DNA from: Acanthopleuribacter pedis
GTDB lineage: Bacteria; Acidobacteriota; Holophagae; Acanthopleuribacterales; Acanthopleuribacteraceae
NCBI RefSeq assembly: GCF_017377855.1
Contig: NZ_JAFREP010000027.1
Location: 104,896 to 168,895 of the forward strand
Direction of reading: 5' to 3'
DNA: 64,000 bases
Shown: positions 1 to 6,949 of the stretch, in pieces
Layout of the letters: each line of letters opens with the position of its first letter
Numbering within the stretch: the stretch's first letter is position 1
Made by a program: the position numbers and the translations under genes
The notes under the pieces: generated by a model
Told to the model about the DNA's origin: nothing
Seen by the model: only the letters and a program-made list of their open reading frames with translations
Database searches by the model: none

Positions 1-1248
1 CTGGGGCGCGCGCTCAAAAAAGATTTCGGTATCTTGAAAAACAACGGCGAACTCAACGACGTGGTTAATGTCTGCAAATTTCTCAAGCCGAGCATGCTGT
101 TAATTGACGAGCAGTACCGCGTCGGCCACGGCTTTGAGCTGTGTAGCCGCTTTAGCAAAAGCCCCCGCGCTGATTTGCCGGTTATCATGGTGGGAACAGA
201 GAAAGACCGCGAAGAAAAAGAGAACCGCGCCATGCGCGAGGGCGCCGCGGGTTTTTTGGTGATCGACCCGCTTAACAATGAACAATTCCTCCAGCGGGTA
301 CGCGAAAACTTTGAACTGTTTGTCGGCCCACTTAATGCGGCCAAGGCCAAGGCCAAACCCAAGGAAAAGCCCAAGAAAAAAACCATCGAGGTTCACGACT
401 TCGAACCGGTTCGCAATCAAGGCCCCAAACCGATTCTGATTTGCACGCCGGATGAAGATTTGCTTGAACGCTGTGCCATCACGCTGGAAGCCAAACACGG
501 CATTTTGCGAACGCGCGGCATTCCCAAAAAAATCCAGGCCATTGTTTCGGAACACAAACCGGCCCTGATTCTTTTGCACGAGCAACTCGACCACCGCGAC
601 GGGTTCGAAACCTGCGACCAGCTCATGAAGGCGGGTATCACCGAAACACCGATGCTCATTATCGGCAGCGGCAAAGACCTGCGCGTCAAACAAAACAAGG
701 CGCTGCAATGCGGCGCGGTCGATTACCTGGTCACCGATCCCTACGACGGGATCCTGGTTCAGCAAAAAGTTACCGAAACCCTGGCCCTTTTCTGCGCCGA
801 GGAAAACCCGCCGGTTGAGAGCCACCAACCCGACCTAACCCAAGATTACCCGGACACCAAGTGGCGCGAGGGCCAAAGTTACGTGCTCTTCGGCAGCGAG
901 AACCGGCCCTTGCTGGAAAAAATCGGTCATGCGCTCGGTGACCACACCGGAATCTTGTTTAGCAAAGGCCCGCTGGGCAACATTGAGATGCTGGCGCAAC
1001 TGTACGACACCACCCTAATCGTGTTGGACGAAAAGATGGGATCGGTCACCGGCTTTGATATCGCCAAACGCCTGACCAGCGGCCCACTGGAGGAAATACC
1101 CGTGGTGATCATGGGGAAAAGCAACGATTTGAAGAAAATGAAAAACTTGGCGGTCCGTGAAGGCGCGCTTGAGTACCTGCCCTACGAACCTTTTGTAAAA
1201 GATCTGTTCCTTGGCCAGATTCGTGATGTGTTGTCGATGTTTCGGTAG
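1..1248 (+). CDS. Triple receiver-like (pseudo-REC) protein, 5' truncated
   Basis: The reading frame is open to the first base of the window, and the residues before the TTG at 34 align with the starts of the second and third repeats. The true start is therefore outside the window. Three tandem CheY-like units are visible (roughly residues 1-110, 130-260 and 280-404 counted from 34), joined by a Lys/Pro-rich linker. Each keeps the family pattern of a buried strand, a turn and a terminal helix. The usual phosphoacceptor Asp is retained in units 1 and 3 (LLIDEQ, IVLDEK) but is His in unit 2 (LLHEQ). The invariant Lys before the final Pro is Asp, Asp and Glu (VIDP, VTDP, PYEP). No output domain is seen. 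A role as a protein-interaction module in signalling is inference. The stop codon is contributed by a dispersed repeat that follows. Confidence 0.8.
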   Translation: MGRALKKDFGILKNNGELNDVVNVCKFLKPSMLLIDEQYRVGHGFELCSRFSKSPRADLPVIMVGTEKDREEKENRAMREGAAGFLVIDPLNNEQFLQRVRENFELFVGPLNAAKAKAKPKEKPKKKTIEVHDFEPVRNQGPKPILICTPDEDLLERCAITLEAKHGILRTRGIPKKIQAIVSEHKPALILLHEQLDHRDGFETCDQLMKAGITETPMLIIGSGKDLRVKQNKALQCGAVDYLVTDPYDGILVQQKVTETLALFCAEENPPVESHQPDLTQDYPDTKWREGQSYVLFGSENRPLLEKIGHALGDHTGILFSKGPLGNIEMLAQLYDTTLIVLDEKMGSVTGFDIAKRLTSGPLEEIPVVIMGKSNDLKKMKNLAVREGALEYLPYEPFVKDLFLGQIRDVLSMFR

Positions 1249-1310
1249 CCCGCATTTCTCGCAAGGATTCGCCGCGAGAAGCTGAAAGCCTTGTGAGAAT
1301 TGTGGGCTAG
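1246..1310 (+). repeat. Dispersed TIR element, short copy A
   Basis: A 65-bp copy of the intergenic element that also occurs near 3.9, 25.6 and 27.5 kb. It starts with TAGCCCGCATTTCTCGCAAG, whose TAG is the stop of the preceding gene, and ends with CCTTGTGAGAATTGTGGGCTA, an imperfect inverse of the start. The long middle part of the other copies is missing, so it is essentially two inverted ends. Confidence 0.7.
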
Positions 1311-1330
1311 GCCCGCGGAGGATTCCATTC

Positions 1331-2200
1331 ATGGCTCACCCGGTGTTTCGCTCCTTTTTGTTGCACTGTCTGTTCGTTCCTTTTTTCCCACTCCTTGCCC
1401 AATCACCCACCTACACGCTCGATATCGAAGCTTGGCGTGGCGAAAGCGCGCTGGAATACAGCGCGGAGGCGATCACTGCCGCGGCCTCCGCCGCGAGCGA
1501 TACGCTGCACCAGCCGGGCGTGCCGGAATACCGCGAAAACTTGGTCGCGCTTCGTGCCGGACTGGGTATGCAAAACAAGCTGTGGTTCGCGCGTTTCGAT
1601 ATCGGCCAAACCCCGACCTACGGGGAACGCGTTCAAACGGTTACCGAAACCTTAGCCACCGAACGCGATTATGAAATGCAGCGCCAGGATTTGGGTCTCA
1701 CGCTCGGCTTTCGCTGGAAAACCTTTGGCTTTTTTGCCGGTTACCAGCACACCGAATTCGAGGAAAAGATCCGAGAATTGCAGTACCAGCTCACCGTCGG
1801 AACCGAGGTGTTTGACCTGGCCTTGCCAGGCGATTCAAGCTCGGATTGGCACTACCGGGGTGGTCTGATCGGCTTGAACCACCACGAGAAATTGGAGAAC
1901 GCCCCGCTTATCGTGTATGCCGCTCTTTCGGGTGTATGGCTCCAAGGCGACGCCCGTTACGACACGGCCCTCACCAACACGGACGACCCCACCGCGCCGC
2001 GGCGGACACAGGGTCCCACCGCCCGCCGCGATACCGAGCTAAGCGGCATCAGCGCCGAGGTCGCCTTGCACTGGCAGCTCAACCGGCGCTGGACCTTTAA
2101 AATCGGTTACCGCCACCAGGATTGGGATGAGCGCAACAATTTGGTGCTGCCCCAAGTCCGCAACGGTGACGGAACCCTGGGTTTCGCCATCCATTTTTAG
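1331..2200 (+). CDS. Predicted outer-membrane beta-barrel or exported protein
   Basis: The product is 289 aa. The first ~23 residues form a typical Sec signal (short charged start, hydrophobic FLLHCLFVPFFPLLA, then AQS), so it is exported. The rest has alternating polar and aromatic strands (for example LWFARFDIGQ, GFRWKTFGFFAGYQHTEF, WTFKIGYRHQDW) and ends in Phe after a beta strand, as outer-membrane barrels do. I do not recognise a named family. The start is an ATG at 1331, with GCGGAGGATT about 8 nt upstream as ribosome-binding site. It stands alone between repeat copy A and coaX. A porin-like or OmpW/Omp-beta-barrel role is inference from the pattern only. Confidence 0.6.
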   Translation: MAHPVFRSFLLHCLFVPFFPLLAQSPTYTLDIEAWRGESALEYSAEAITAAASAASDTLHQPGVPEYRENLVALRAGLGMQNKLWFARFDIGQTPTYGERVQTVTETLATERDYEMQRQDLGLTLGFRWKTFGFFAGYQHTEFEEKIRELQYQLTVGTEVFDLALPGDSSSDWHYRGGLIGLNHHEKLENAPLIVYAALSGVWLQGDARYDTALTNTDDPTAPRRTQGPTARRDTELSGISAEVALHWQLNRRWTFKIGYRHQDWDERNNLVLPQVRNGDGTLGFAIHF

Positions 2201-2391
2201 CGCATTCCTCGCGGTTTCCCTGAGAAAAAAGCGAAACGCAAGCAGCGCTAGCGTTGAGAAACACGGATCTCCAACTTGGGGGCCCTGGTAAAGATGAACC
2301 GCAAGATTTACCCCAAAAGTGGTTTTTGCTTGGTATGCCGCGCGCTTGGATGGATAATGACGGGTTTAACGAAGTTCCGTGAGGTGAAGGC

Positions 2392-3156
2392 TTGCTGCTC
2401 GCCATTGATGTAGGAAATACCAATACCGTGATCGGCCTGTTTAAAGGTGCCGAATTGGTCCATTCTTGGCGCTTGACCACCGCGCCCCAACAAACAGTCG
2501 ATGAGTACGGTATTTTGTTCCGCAACTTATTCGAACCCGCCGGCTTTCAGGCCAATCAGGTTTCTTGGGCAATCATTTCCTGTGTGGTGCCCCCGTTGCA
2601 GGAAACCCTACGCGCGATGTGCGATTCTTACTTCAACATTAAGGCACTCGTGGTGGGACCGGGTATCAAAACCGGGATAGCCCTTCAAGTCGATCATCCT
2701 CAAGAAGTGGGGGCGGACCGGATTGTCAATGCTATCGCCGCGTTCAACACCTACGGCGGTCCCGCGATTGTGGTCGATTTTGGAACCGCAACAACCTTTG
2801 ATCCCATTAACAAAAGCGGCGCTTTTTTGGGCGGCGCCATCGCACCCGGCGTCAACATTTCCGCCGAAGCCCTTTACAAAGCCGCCGCCAAGTTGCCCCG
2901 GGTGGAAATTCAGCGTCCGCGCCGTGTCATCGGCAAAAACACGGTTGAAAACATTCAGTCGGGCCTGTTTTTCGGGTACACCGGTTTGGTCGACGGCATT
3001 CTCTCCGCGATGAAATCGGAAATGGACGGCGATCCCGTGGTTATTGCCACCGGTGGCTTGGGCGAAACCTTTCAGCGGATCAGCCCCCTAATCCAACATT
3101 ACGATCCCAACCTGACCCTCAAGGGTCTGCAGCTCATCCACAACAAAAACAGCTAG
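2392..3156 (+). CDS. coaX: Type III pantothenate kinase
   Basis: The 254-aa protein phosphorylates pantothenate with ATP in the first step of coenzyme A synthesis (cytosolic). It carries the family's hallmarks: N-terminal DVGNTN phosphate loop, GADRIVN near residue 105, DFGTATTFD near 125 and GGAIAPGV near 145, all of the ASKHA fold. The length fits the family (about 250-260). The start is a TTG at 2392 preceded by GAGGTGAAGG; no in-frame ATG lies nearby and the DVGNTN motif must be within the first few residues. It is followed after 12 nt by the DUF374 gene, so the two are probably co-transcribed. Confidence 0.95.
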   Translation: MLLAIDVGNTNTVIGLFKGAELVHSWRLTTAPQQTVDEYGILFRNLFEPAGFQANQVSWAIISCVVPPLQETLRAMCDSYFNIKALVVGPGIKTGIALQVDHPQEVGADRIVNAIAAFNTYGGPAIVVDFGTATTFDPINKSGAFLGGAIAPGVNISAEALYKAAAKLPRVEIQRPRRVIGKNTVENIQSGLFFGYTGLVDGILSAMKSEMDGDPVVIATGGLGETFQRISPLIQHYDPNLTLKGLQLIHNKNS

Positions 3157-3168
3157 AAGGGATCTTTT

Positions 3169-3861
3169 TTGTCCGAAGTTGCATCCAACCAACCTATCCC
3201 CGATACCTTGAAAACCAGAGCGCTGGGCGTGGCCATCGCTTGGGTGATGCGGTTCATCACCGGCACCTCGCGCTTCCATTTCCACGATGCGGAGCACCTC
3301 ACCCAATTTTTCGGTCAGGATCGTTCGCTGATCCTCGCCTCGTGGCATAACCGCAACCTGCTGGCGGCACAGGCTTATTTGGCCCTCCGGCCCAAAGGCC
3401 GCGTCATCCGGCCCTTGGTCAGCAACTCGCGCGACGGCGGCATGGCGGCCCGCGCCATGCGCAGTTTCGGGATTGAATGTGTGCGCGGCTCTTCAAGCCG
3501 GGGCGGCTTCGCGGCGTTAAAGAACATGATGCGTCTGCTGAAGCAGGGCCAGGACGTGGCCATCACCCCCGACGGTCCGCGCGGCCCGGTTTATACCGTC
3601 CAAGGCGGCGTGGCAACCACTGCTAAAATGACCGGCGCACCGATCATCCCCATGGTCTGGCAGGCCAAGCGCCGCAAGGAACTCAACAATTGGGATCGGT
3701 TCATCGTGCCTTTTCCGTTTAACAGCATCCACGTGGCTTTTGGCGAACCCATGATCGTGCCACGCGATTGCCCGGCGGTGGAAATCGAAGCCCTCTCGGA
3801 GAAACTTCGGGTCCAAATGGTCGCCCTCACTGAGAAAGTGGACCAACTCGCTCAGAGCTAA
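3169..3861 (+). CDS. DUF374 family lysophospholipid acyltransferase-like protein
   Basis: The 230-aa protein matches the DUF374 family, a branch of the LPLAT acyltransferase superfamily often found near lipid A/Kdo genes. It has the characteristic ASWHNRNLL (about 57-65), SNSRDGGM (near 85), RGSSSRGG (near 105) and ITPDGPRGP (near 130) motifs, the last being the family signature. A hydrophobic segment near residue 20 may dip into the membrane. The start is a TTG at 3169 with GAAGGG upstream, overlapping the coaX stop region; the 12-nt gap implies an operon. The exact acyl donor and acceptor are not known for the family. The stop TAA is the first base triplet of repeat copy B. Confidence 0.88.
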   Translation: MSEVASNQPIPDTLKTRALGVAIAWVMRFITGTSRFHFHDAEHLTQFFGQDRSLILASWHNRNLLAAQAYLALRPKGRVIRPLVSNSRDGGMAARAMRSFGIECVRGSSSRGGFAALKNMMRLLKQGQDVAITPDGPRGPVYTVQGGVATTAKMTGAPIIPMVWQAKRRKELNNWDRFIVPFPFNSIHVAFGEPMIVPRDCPAVEIEALSEKLRVQMVALTEKVDQLAQS

Positions 3862-4052
3862 CCCGCATTTCTCACAAGGATTCGTCGCGAGAAGCTGGAA
3901 ACCTTGTGAGTACGAAGGTTGCGACCGAGAGACGGCACAAGCGTAGCAGCGCTACGGTGAAGGCGGCTCGACCGAGTAAGGCGGAAGGCCGCCCCCTCGT
4001 AATCGCATGGGTTGCCCCGTAGCAGAATTCCTTGTGAGTCATGCGGGCTAAC
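3859..4052 (+). repeat. Dispersed TIR element, full copy B (MITE-like)
   Basis: This 194-bp element fills the gap between the DUF374 gene and the MarR gene. Its left end (TAACCCGCATTTCTCACAAG) and right end (CTTGTGAGTCATGCGGGCTA) are imperfect inverted repeats of about 25 bp. The middle contains smaller hairpins (GTAGCAGCGCTAC; GGCGGAAGGCCGCC). Copies C and D at 25.6 and 27.5 kb match it in the opposite orientation. No coding frame inside looks real. Confidence 0.82.
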
Positions 4053-4120
4053 CCGGCAATTGGCCGGACGCCTCTTTGTGAGGGCTGTGGTTGGTGATGG
4101 TCATTTGCCGATGAGAAGGG

Positions 4121-4615
4121 TTAACGCCCTTCGCAGTCGTCCTTGTAAGCAGGCGGGAGCTCGTTGTCGGCCGGTTGCTCCTCGTCGAGGAATCCTCGAT
4201 GCAAGGCGTCAACGACCTTAAGGCAAATCTCCAAATCGGCCGCGTCGATGCCCGCGGCAACCGCAGCCAGGTTTGCCGCCTCGCGAGCACGAATCGCCTC
4301 AAAGGCGGTGCGACCCGATTCGGTAAGCGCCAACAAGACAGAGCGGCGATGGGCCGGATTGGCGCGTTTTTCCAGCGTACCCGCGGCCAGATTGTCGTTG
4401 ACCATGCGTTGCACGTACTGACGACCGGTTCCCATGATGTCGGCGATTTTGGGGACCGAAACGGGACCGGCCTCATAAACGATTTCCAAAATGGCGCGCA
4501 TGCCGACGGAAATGGGGGTATCGGCCAGGTTCTTTTCAACGGCGCGGCCTAAATTACGGTAAAGCGGTCGGATAAAACGGATTAAGTCATAGAGACGGGC
4601 GGGATCGGCGGACAT
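4121..4615 (-). CDS. MarR family transcriptional regulator
   Basis: A winged-helix DNA-binding protein of the MarR type (164 aa from Met at 4615). The helix-turn-helix runs about residues 45-75 (VSVPKIADIMGTGRQYVQRM), followed by a wing with the family's NPAHRRSVLLALTESGR motif, and dimerisation helices at both ends. I prefer the ATG at 4615 over the ATG at 4624, because the GAGG ribosome-binding site lies 9 nt before the former and directly abuts the latter. It lies about 100 nt downstream of another MarR gene on the same strand, and the two share the PLYR-LG-AVEKNL type N-terminus, so they look like paralogues. The ligand and targets cannot be read from sequence. Confidence 0.9.
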   Translation of the reverse strand: MSADPARLYDLIRFIRPLYRNLGRAVEKNLADTPISVGMRAILEIVYEAGPVSVPKIADIMGTGRQYVQRMVNDNLAAGTLEKRANPAHRRSVLLALTESGRTAFEAIRAREAANLAAVAAGIDAADLEICLKVVDALHRGFLDEEQPADNELPPAYKDDCEGR

Positions 4616-4678
4616 GGTCTTCATCCTCGTTGGGGTCTATCCGCCCATTGTAGCGTACAAGCCGAACCACGCGAATGG

Positions 4679-4707
4679 GAGGCTCCAGCGCGCGCGGAAG
4701 GAGCCTC
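4679..4707 (-). terminator. Hairpin between the two MarR genes
   Basis: Inverted arms GAGGCTCC (4679-4686) and GGAGCCTC (4700-4707) separated by 13 nt. It lies just after the stop of the upstream MarR gene on the minus strand. There is no U tract, so it may be a weak terminator or a processing or attenuation structure. Confidence 0.35.
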
Positions 4708-4722
4708 GTTTCAAGTCGCGGA

Positions 4723-5169
4723 TTAGGCTGCCGGGGTAAAGGCTTGGTTGAGTTTTTGGAGTAGGTCAAGCGCCTTATCAATGTCTGGGCGCGTCACCTG
4801 GCGGATAACGGGTTCGAGATTGGCGTTTTCTTCCTCGCGAATTTTCGCGAACAGGGCGCGGCCCTGGTCGGTCAATTCATAGCTCTCAGAATCATCTGAG
4901 CTAACGCAAATCAAGCCGCGTTCGACCATCGGCGGCAAGGCTTTGCCGCGACAGCCGTCGCCAATACCGAAGGTTTGCTGAAGGCTTTGGGCGTTAACGC
5001 GGCCAAACAGGGTCATGCCTTCCAGCACAGCCCGTTGCGTCACGGTTAAGTCGTGTGAAACCAAATTCTCGGCCACAGCCTGACCGAGCCGACGGTAAAG
5101 CGGATTGATCATTTGAATGACCTGGTACAGAGCTTCTGCGTGCGAAGGACGAATCGTGGATTGGTTCAT
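4723..5169 (-). CDS. MarR family transcriptional regulator, probably autoregulated
   Basis: A 148-aa MarR-type winged-helix regulator. The N-terminal dimerisation helix (residues ~10-35, INPLYRRLGQAVAENL) is followed by an HTH (about 50-80) and a wing ending LTDQGRALFAKI. The wing lacks the typical basic DxRxxxv tip (here SSDDSESYELT), unlike its neighbour. The start is the ATG at 5169: AAGGAGG lies 5 nt upstream, which outranks the in-frame upstream start at 5196 that would sit inside the operator. Two palindromic operators and a sigma70-like promoter lie immediately upstream, so self-repression is likely. It is probably transcribed with the second MarR gene about 100 nt downstream. Confidence 0.9.
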   Translation of the reverse strand: MNQSTIRPSHAEALYQVIQMINPLYRRLGQAVAENLVSHDLTVTQRAVLEGMTLFGRVNAQSLQQTFGIGDGCRGKALPPMVERGLICVSSDDSESYELTDQGRALFAKIREEENANLEPVIRQVTRPDIDKALDLLQKLNQAFTPAA

Positions 5170-5187
5170 GGGGACCTCCTTAATTTC

Positions 5188-5202
5188 GACACCCAAGGTG
5201 TC
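5188..5202 (-). promoter_or_regulatory. MarR operator, proximal site
   Basis: Palindrome GACACCCAAGGTGTC with 6-bp arms. It lies between the -10 box and the ribosome-binding site of the MarR gene starting at 5169, at about the transcription start. Confidence 0.75.
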
Positions 5203-5211
5203 AATGCGCCA

Positions 5212-5239
5212 ATAATAACACCTAAGGTGTCATTCTCAA
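5212..5239 (-). promoter_or_regulatory. Sigma70-type promoter with embedded MarR operator
   Basis: On the minus strand, TTGAGA (5239-5234) and TATTAT (5217-5212) are spaced by exactly 16 bp and fit -35 and -10 boxes. The spacer holds a second palindrome, AACACCTAAGGTGTC (5217-5231), nearly identical to the one at 5188-5202. The operator centres are 29 bp apart. Binding of a MarR dimer would block RNA polymerase, which is the classic layout for autorepression. Confidence 0.72.
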
Positions 5240-5510
5240 CCCTTAAATCGCGTTGGCAAAGCCGGGGCTCGAAAATGCAGGGAAGCTCGATCAAGTAAAT
5301 ATGCAACTACTAGTTAATTAACCCTGTTCACGCATTTATGACCCACTTGTAATTTACGCATAAGAAGTATCTTCATTTTTGATGTTTGGATTGTTTCGAA
5401 AGGGTTTAAGTTGGGGCCAACCCGTCACAGGCAACAAAAATCGAGCGGACATCGCGGTCCGCTTACCGGGTACCGATTGCAGATGATCAACCTTAATCAC
5501 GGAGGTCAAA
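5240..5510. other. Intergenic region, nothing recognised
   Basis: This 270-bp stretch separates the divergent MarR promoter from the Rpn-type gene. It is more AT-rich than its surroundings between about 5290 and 5400. I see no gene or clear structure apart from the GGAGG before the GTG at 5511. Confidence 0.5.
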
Positions 5511-6560
5511 GTGGGCGAATACGATGGTCCTTGGAAACACATATGCGATACATTTTTTCCCGAATTACTCGAACTCTTTCAACCCAAACTCTATCGGGAC
5601 ATTGATTGGGAGAAACCCTACCAGTCTCTCGATAAAGAACTTCCGAAATTACGGGCAGGCCACCTTACAGGTGGCCGCACCGCGGATAAACTCATGAAGG
5701 TTCACCTAAAAGACGGCGAGGAGAACCTCCTGTTCATGCACCTTGAGTTTCAGCACCAAAAAGACGAACGGCTTCCCTACCGCATGTACGTCTACAACTA
5801 CCGAATTTTCGACAAATACCAAAAGCCGGTGATTAGCATGGCAATCCTGGGAGATCTGGAAAAAGGATGGGCACCCGATACTTACTTGTTTAAAAAAGGC
5901 GCCTTCTGCTTGAAGATGACTTATCCGGTCATTAAATTATTGGACTATCGAGCGCAGTCGGGCAAACTCGAGAATTCCAACAGTCCTTTGGCCATTGTGG
6001 CGGACGCTCATCTCACGAGCATGGAAACCCGCAACCAAACGGGACGGCGTTTCGAGCAAAAAATGGCGATTACCCGGCGTATGTACCGCAAAGGATTTAG
6101 CCGCCGCGATATCATCCACCTGTTCACCTTTATTGACTGGGTTTTGCAGCTTCCCGACGAATTGGAGCAACAATTTCAGGAAAATCTCGAAGCATTGGAA
6201 GGAGAAACCAACATGCGCTATATCACCAGCATTGAACGCAGAGCCCTCGAAAAAGGTGAATCCATCGGCTTTCAGCGCGGCATTGAGCAAGGCATTGAGC
6301 AAGGTATTGAGCAAGGTATTGAGCAAGGTATTGAGCAAGGTATTGAGCAAGGTATTGAGCAAGGCATTGAGCAAGGCATTGAACTGAGCCGCCTCGTCCT
6401 CGCTCAATCGCTTACGACCATCTTGCTGCAACGGTTTGACACCCTTTCCGATACCATCCGCCAACGCATCCACACTGCCGAACTCCAAACTTTGCAGGAT
6501 TGGATTCAACGCGCCCCGCTTTGTGCAAACATCGATACCTTGTTAGGCGAGCCGACCTAG
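5511..6560 (+). CDS. Rpn/PD-(D/E)XK-type nuclease-like protein with GIEQ repeats
   Basis: The 349-aa protein belongs to the family often annotated as Rpn recombination-promoting nuclease or putative transposase. The conserved N-terminal part (about 1-230) includes DIDWEKPYQSLDKEL, RTADKLMKVHLKDGEE and FMHLEFQHQKDERLPYRMYVY; the E-x-Q after the core strand is typical of PD-(D/E)XK nucleases. The C-terminal part starts MRYITSIERRALEKG (near 235) and runs into eight GIEQ units plus GIEL, then a helical tail. GTG start at 5511 with GGAGG 6 nt upstream. The repeat is coded by 12-bp units, prone to slippage. An internal AAGGAG precedes an in-frame ATG at 6212, so a C-terminal fragment could be made separately. 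The 3' end is duplicated just downstream. Confidence 0.8.
   Translation: MGEYDGPWKHICDTFFPELLELFQPKLYRDIDWEKPYQSLDKELPKLRAGHLTGGRTADKLMKVHLKDGEENLLFMHLEFQHQKDERLPYRMYVYNYRIFDKYQKPVISMAILGDLEKGWAPDTYLFKKGAFCLKMTYPVIKLLDYRAQSGKLENSNSPLAIVADAHLTSMETRNQTGRRFEQKMAITRRMYRKGFSRRDIIHLFTFIDWVLQLPDELEQQFQENLEALEGETNMRYITSIERRALEKGESIGFQRGIEQGIEQGIEQGIEQGIEQGIEQGIEQGIEQGIELSRLVLAQSLTTILLQRFDTLSDTIRQRIHTAELQTLQDWIQRAPLCANIDTLLGEPT
6279..6386 (+). repeat. Tandem 12-bp repeat (GIEQ codons)
   Basis: Nine in-frame copies of GGCATTGAGCAA or GGTATTGAGCAA (the last degenerate, ending GAACTG). The central five copies carry GGT instead of GGC, suggesting expansion of a GGT variant. Copy number is expected to vary between strains. 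Confidence 0.9.
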
Positions 6561-6585
6561 GCCGACCCGGAAAGAACCAGGGCCG

Positions 6586-6904
6586 ATTGGAAGGAGAAAC
6601 CAACATGCGCTATATCACCAGCATTGAACGCAGAGCTCTCGAAAAAGGCGAATCCATCGGCTTTCAACGTGGCATTGAGCAAGGCATTGAGCAAGGCATT
6701 GAGCAAGGCATTGAGCAAGGCATTGAACTGAGTCGCCTCGTCCTCGCTCAATCGCTTACGACCATCTTGCTGCAACGGTTTGACACCCTTTCCGATACCA
6801 TCCGCCAACGCATCCACACCGCCGAACTCCAAACTTTGCAGGATTGGATTCAACGCGCCCCGCTTTGTGCAAGCATCGATACCTTGTTAGGCGAGCCGAC
6901 CTAA
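6586..6904 (+). CDS. Duplicated C-terminal fragment of the Rpn-type gene
   Basis: Bases 6586-6903 repeat 6194-6559 almost exactly, differing by a few substitutions and by 48 bp, that is four fewer 12-bp units (four GIEQ plus GIEL). The copied piece contains its own ribosome-binding site (GGAAGGAGAAACC) and an ATG at 6605, giving a 99-aa product starting MRYITSIERRALEKG and ending in the same LLGEPT. The nuclease core is absent. It could be an expressed small protein that pairs with the full-length one through the helical tail, or a remnant of tandem duplication. The 26-bp gap between copies is not part of the repeat. Confidence 0.65.
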
Positions 6905-6936
6905 GAAAAACCGCGCCCGGTGGTTGACCACCGGGC
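6905..6936 (-). terminator. Intrinsic terminator of pyc
   Basis: A stem of GCCCGGTGG and CCACCGGGC (6915-6936) closes a TTGA loop. On the minus strand it is followed by CGCGGTTTTTC. It lies 14 nt beyond the pyc stop codon and between convergent genes. Confidence 0.75.
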
Positions 6937-6949
6937 AGCGCCTGGGTTT

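Noticed and set aside
6279..6386. CRISPR-like repeat array
   Set aside because: The 12-bp units are contiguous, in frame and without spacers; they code for GIEQ repeats.
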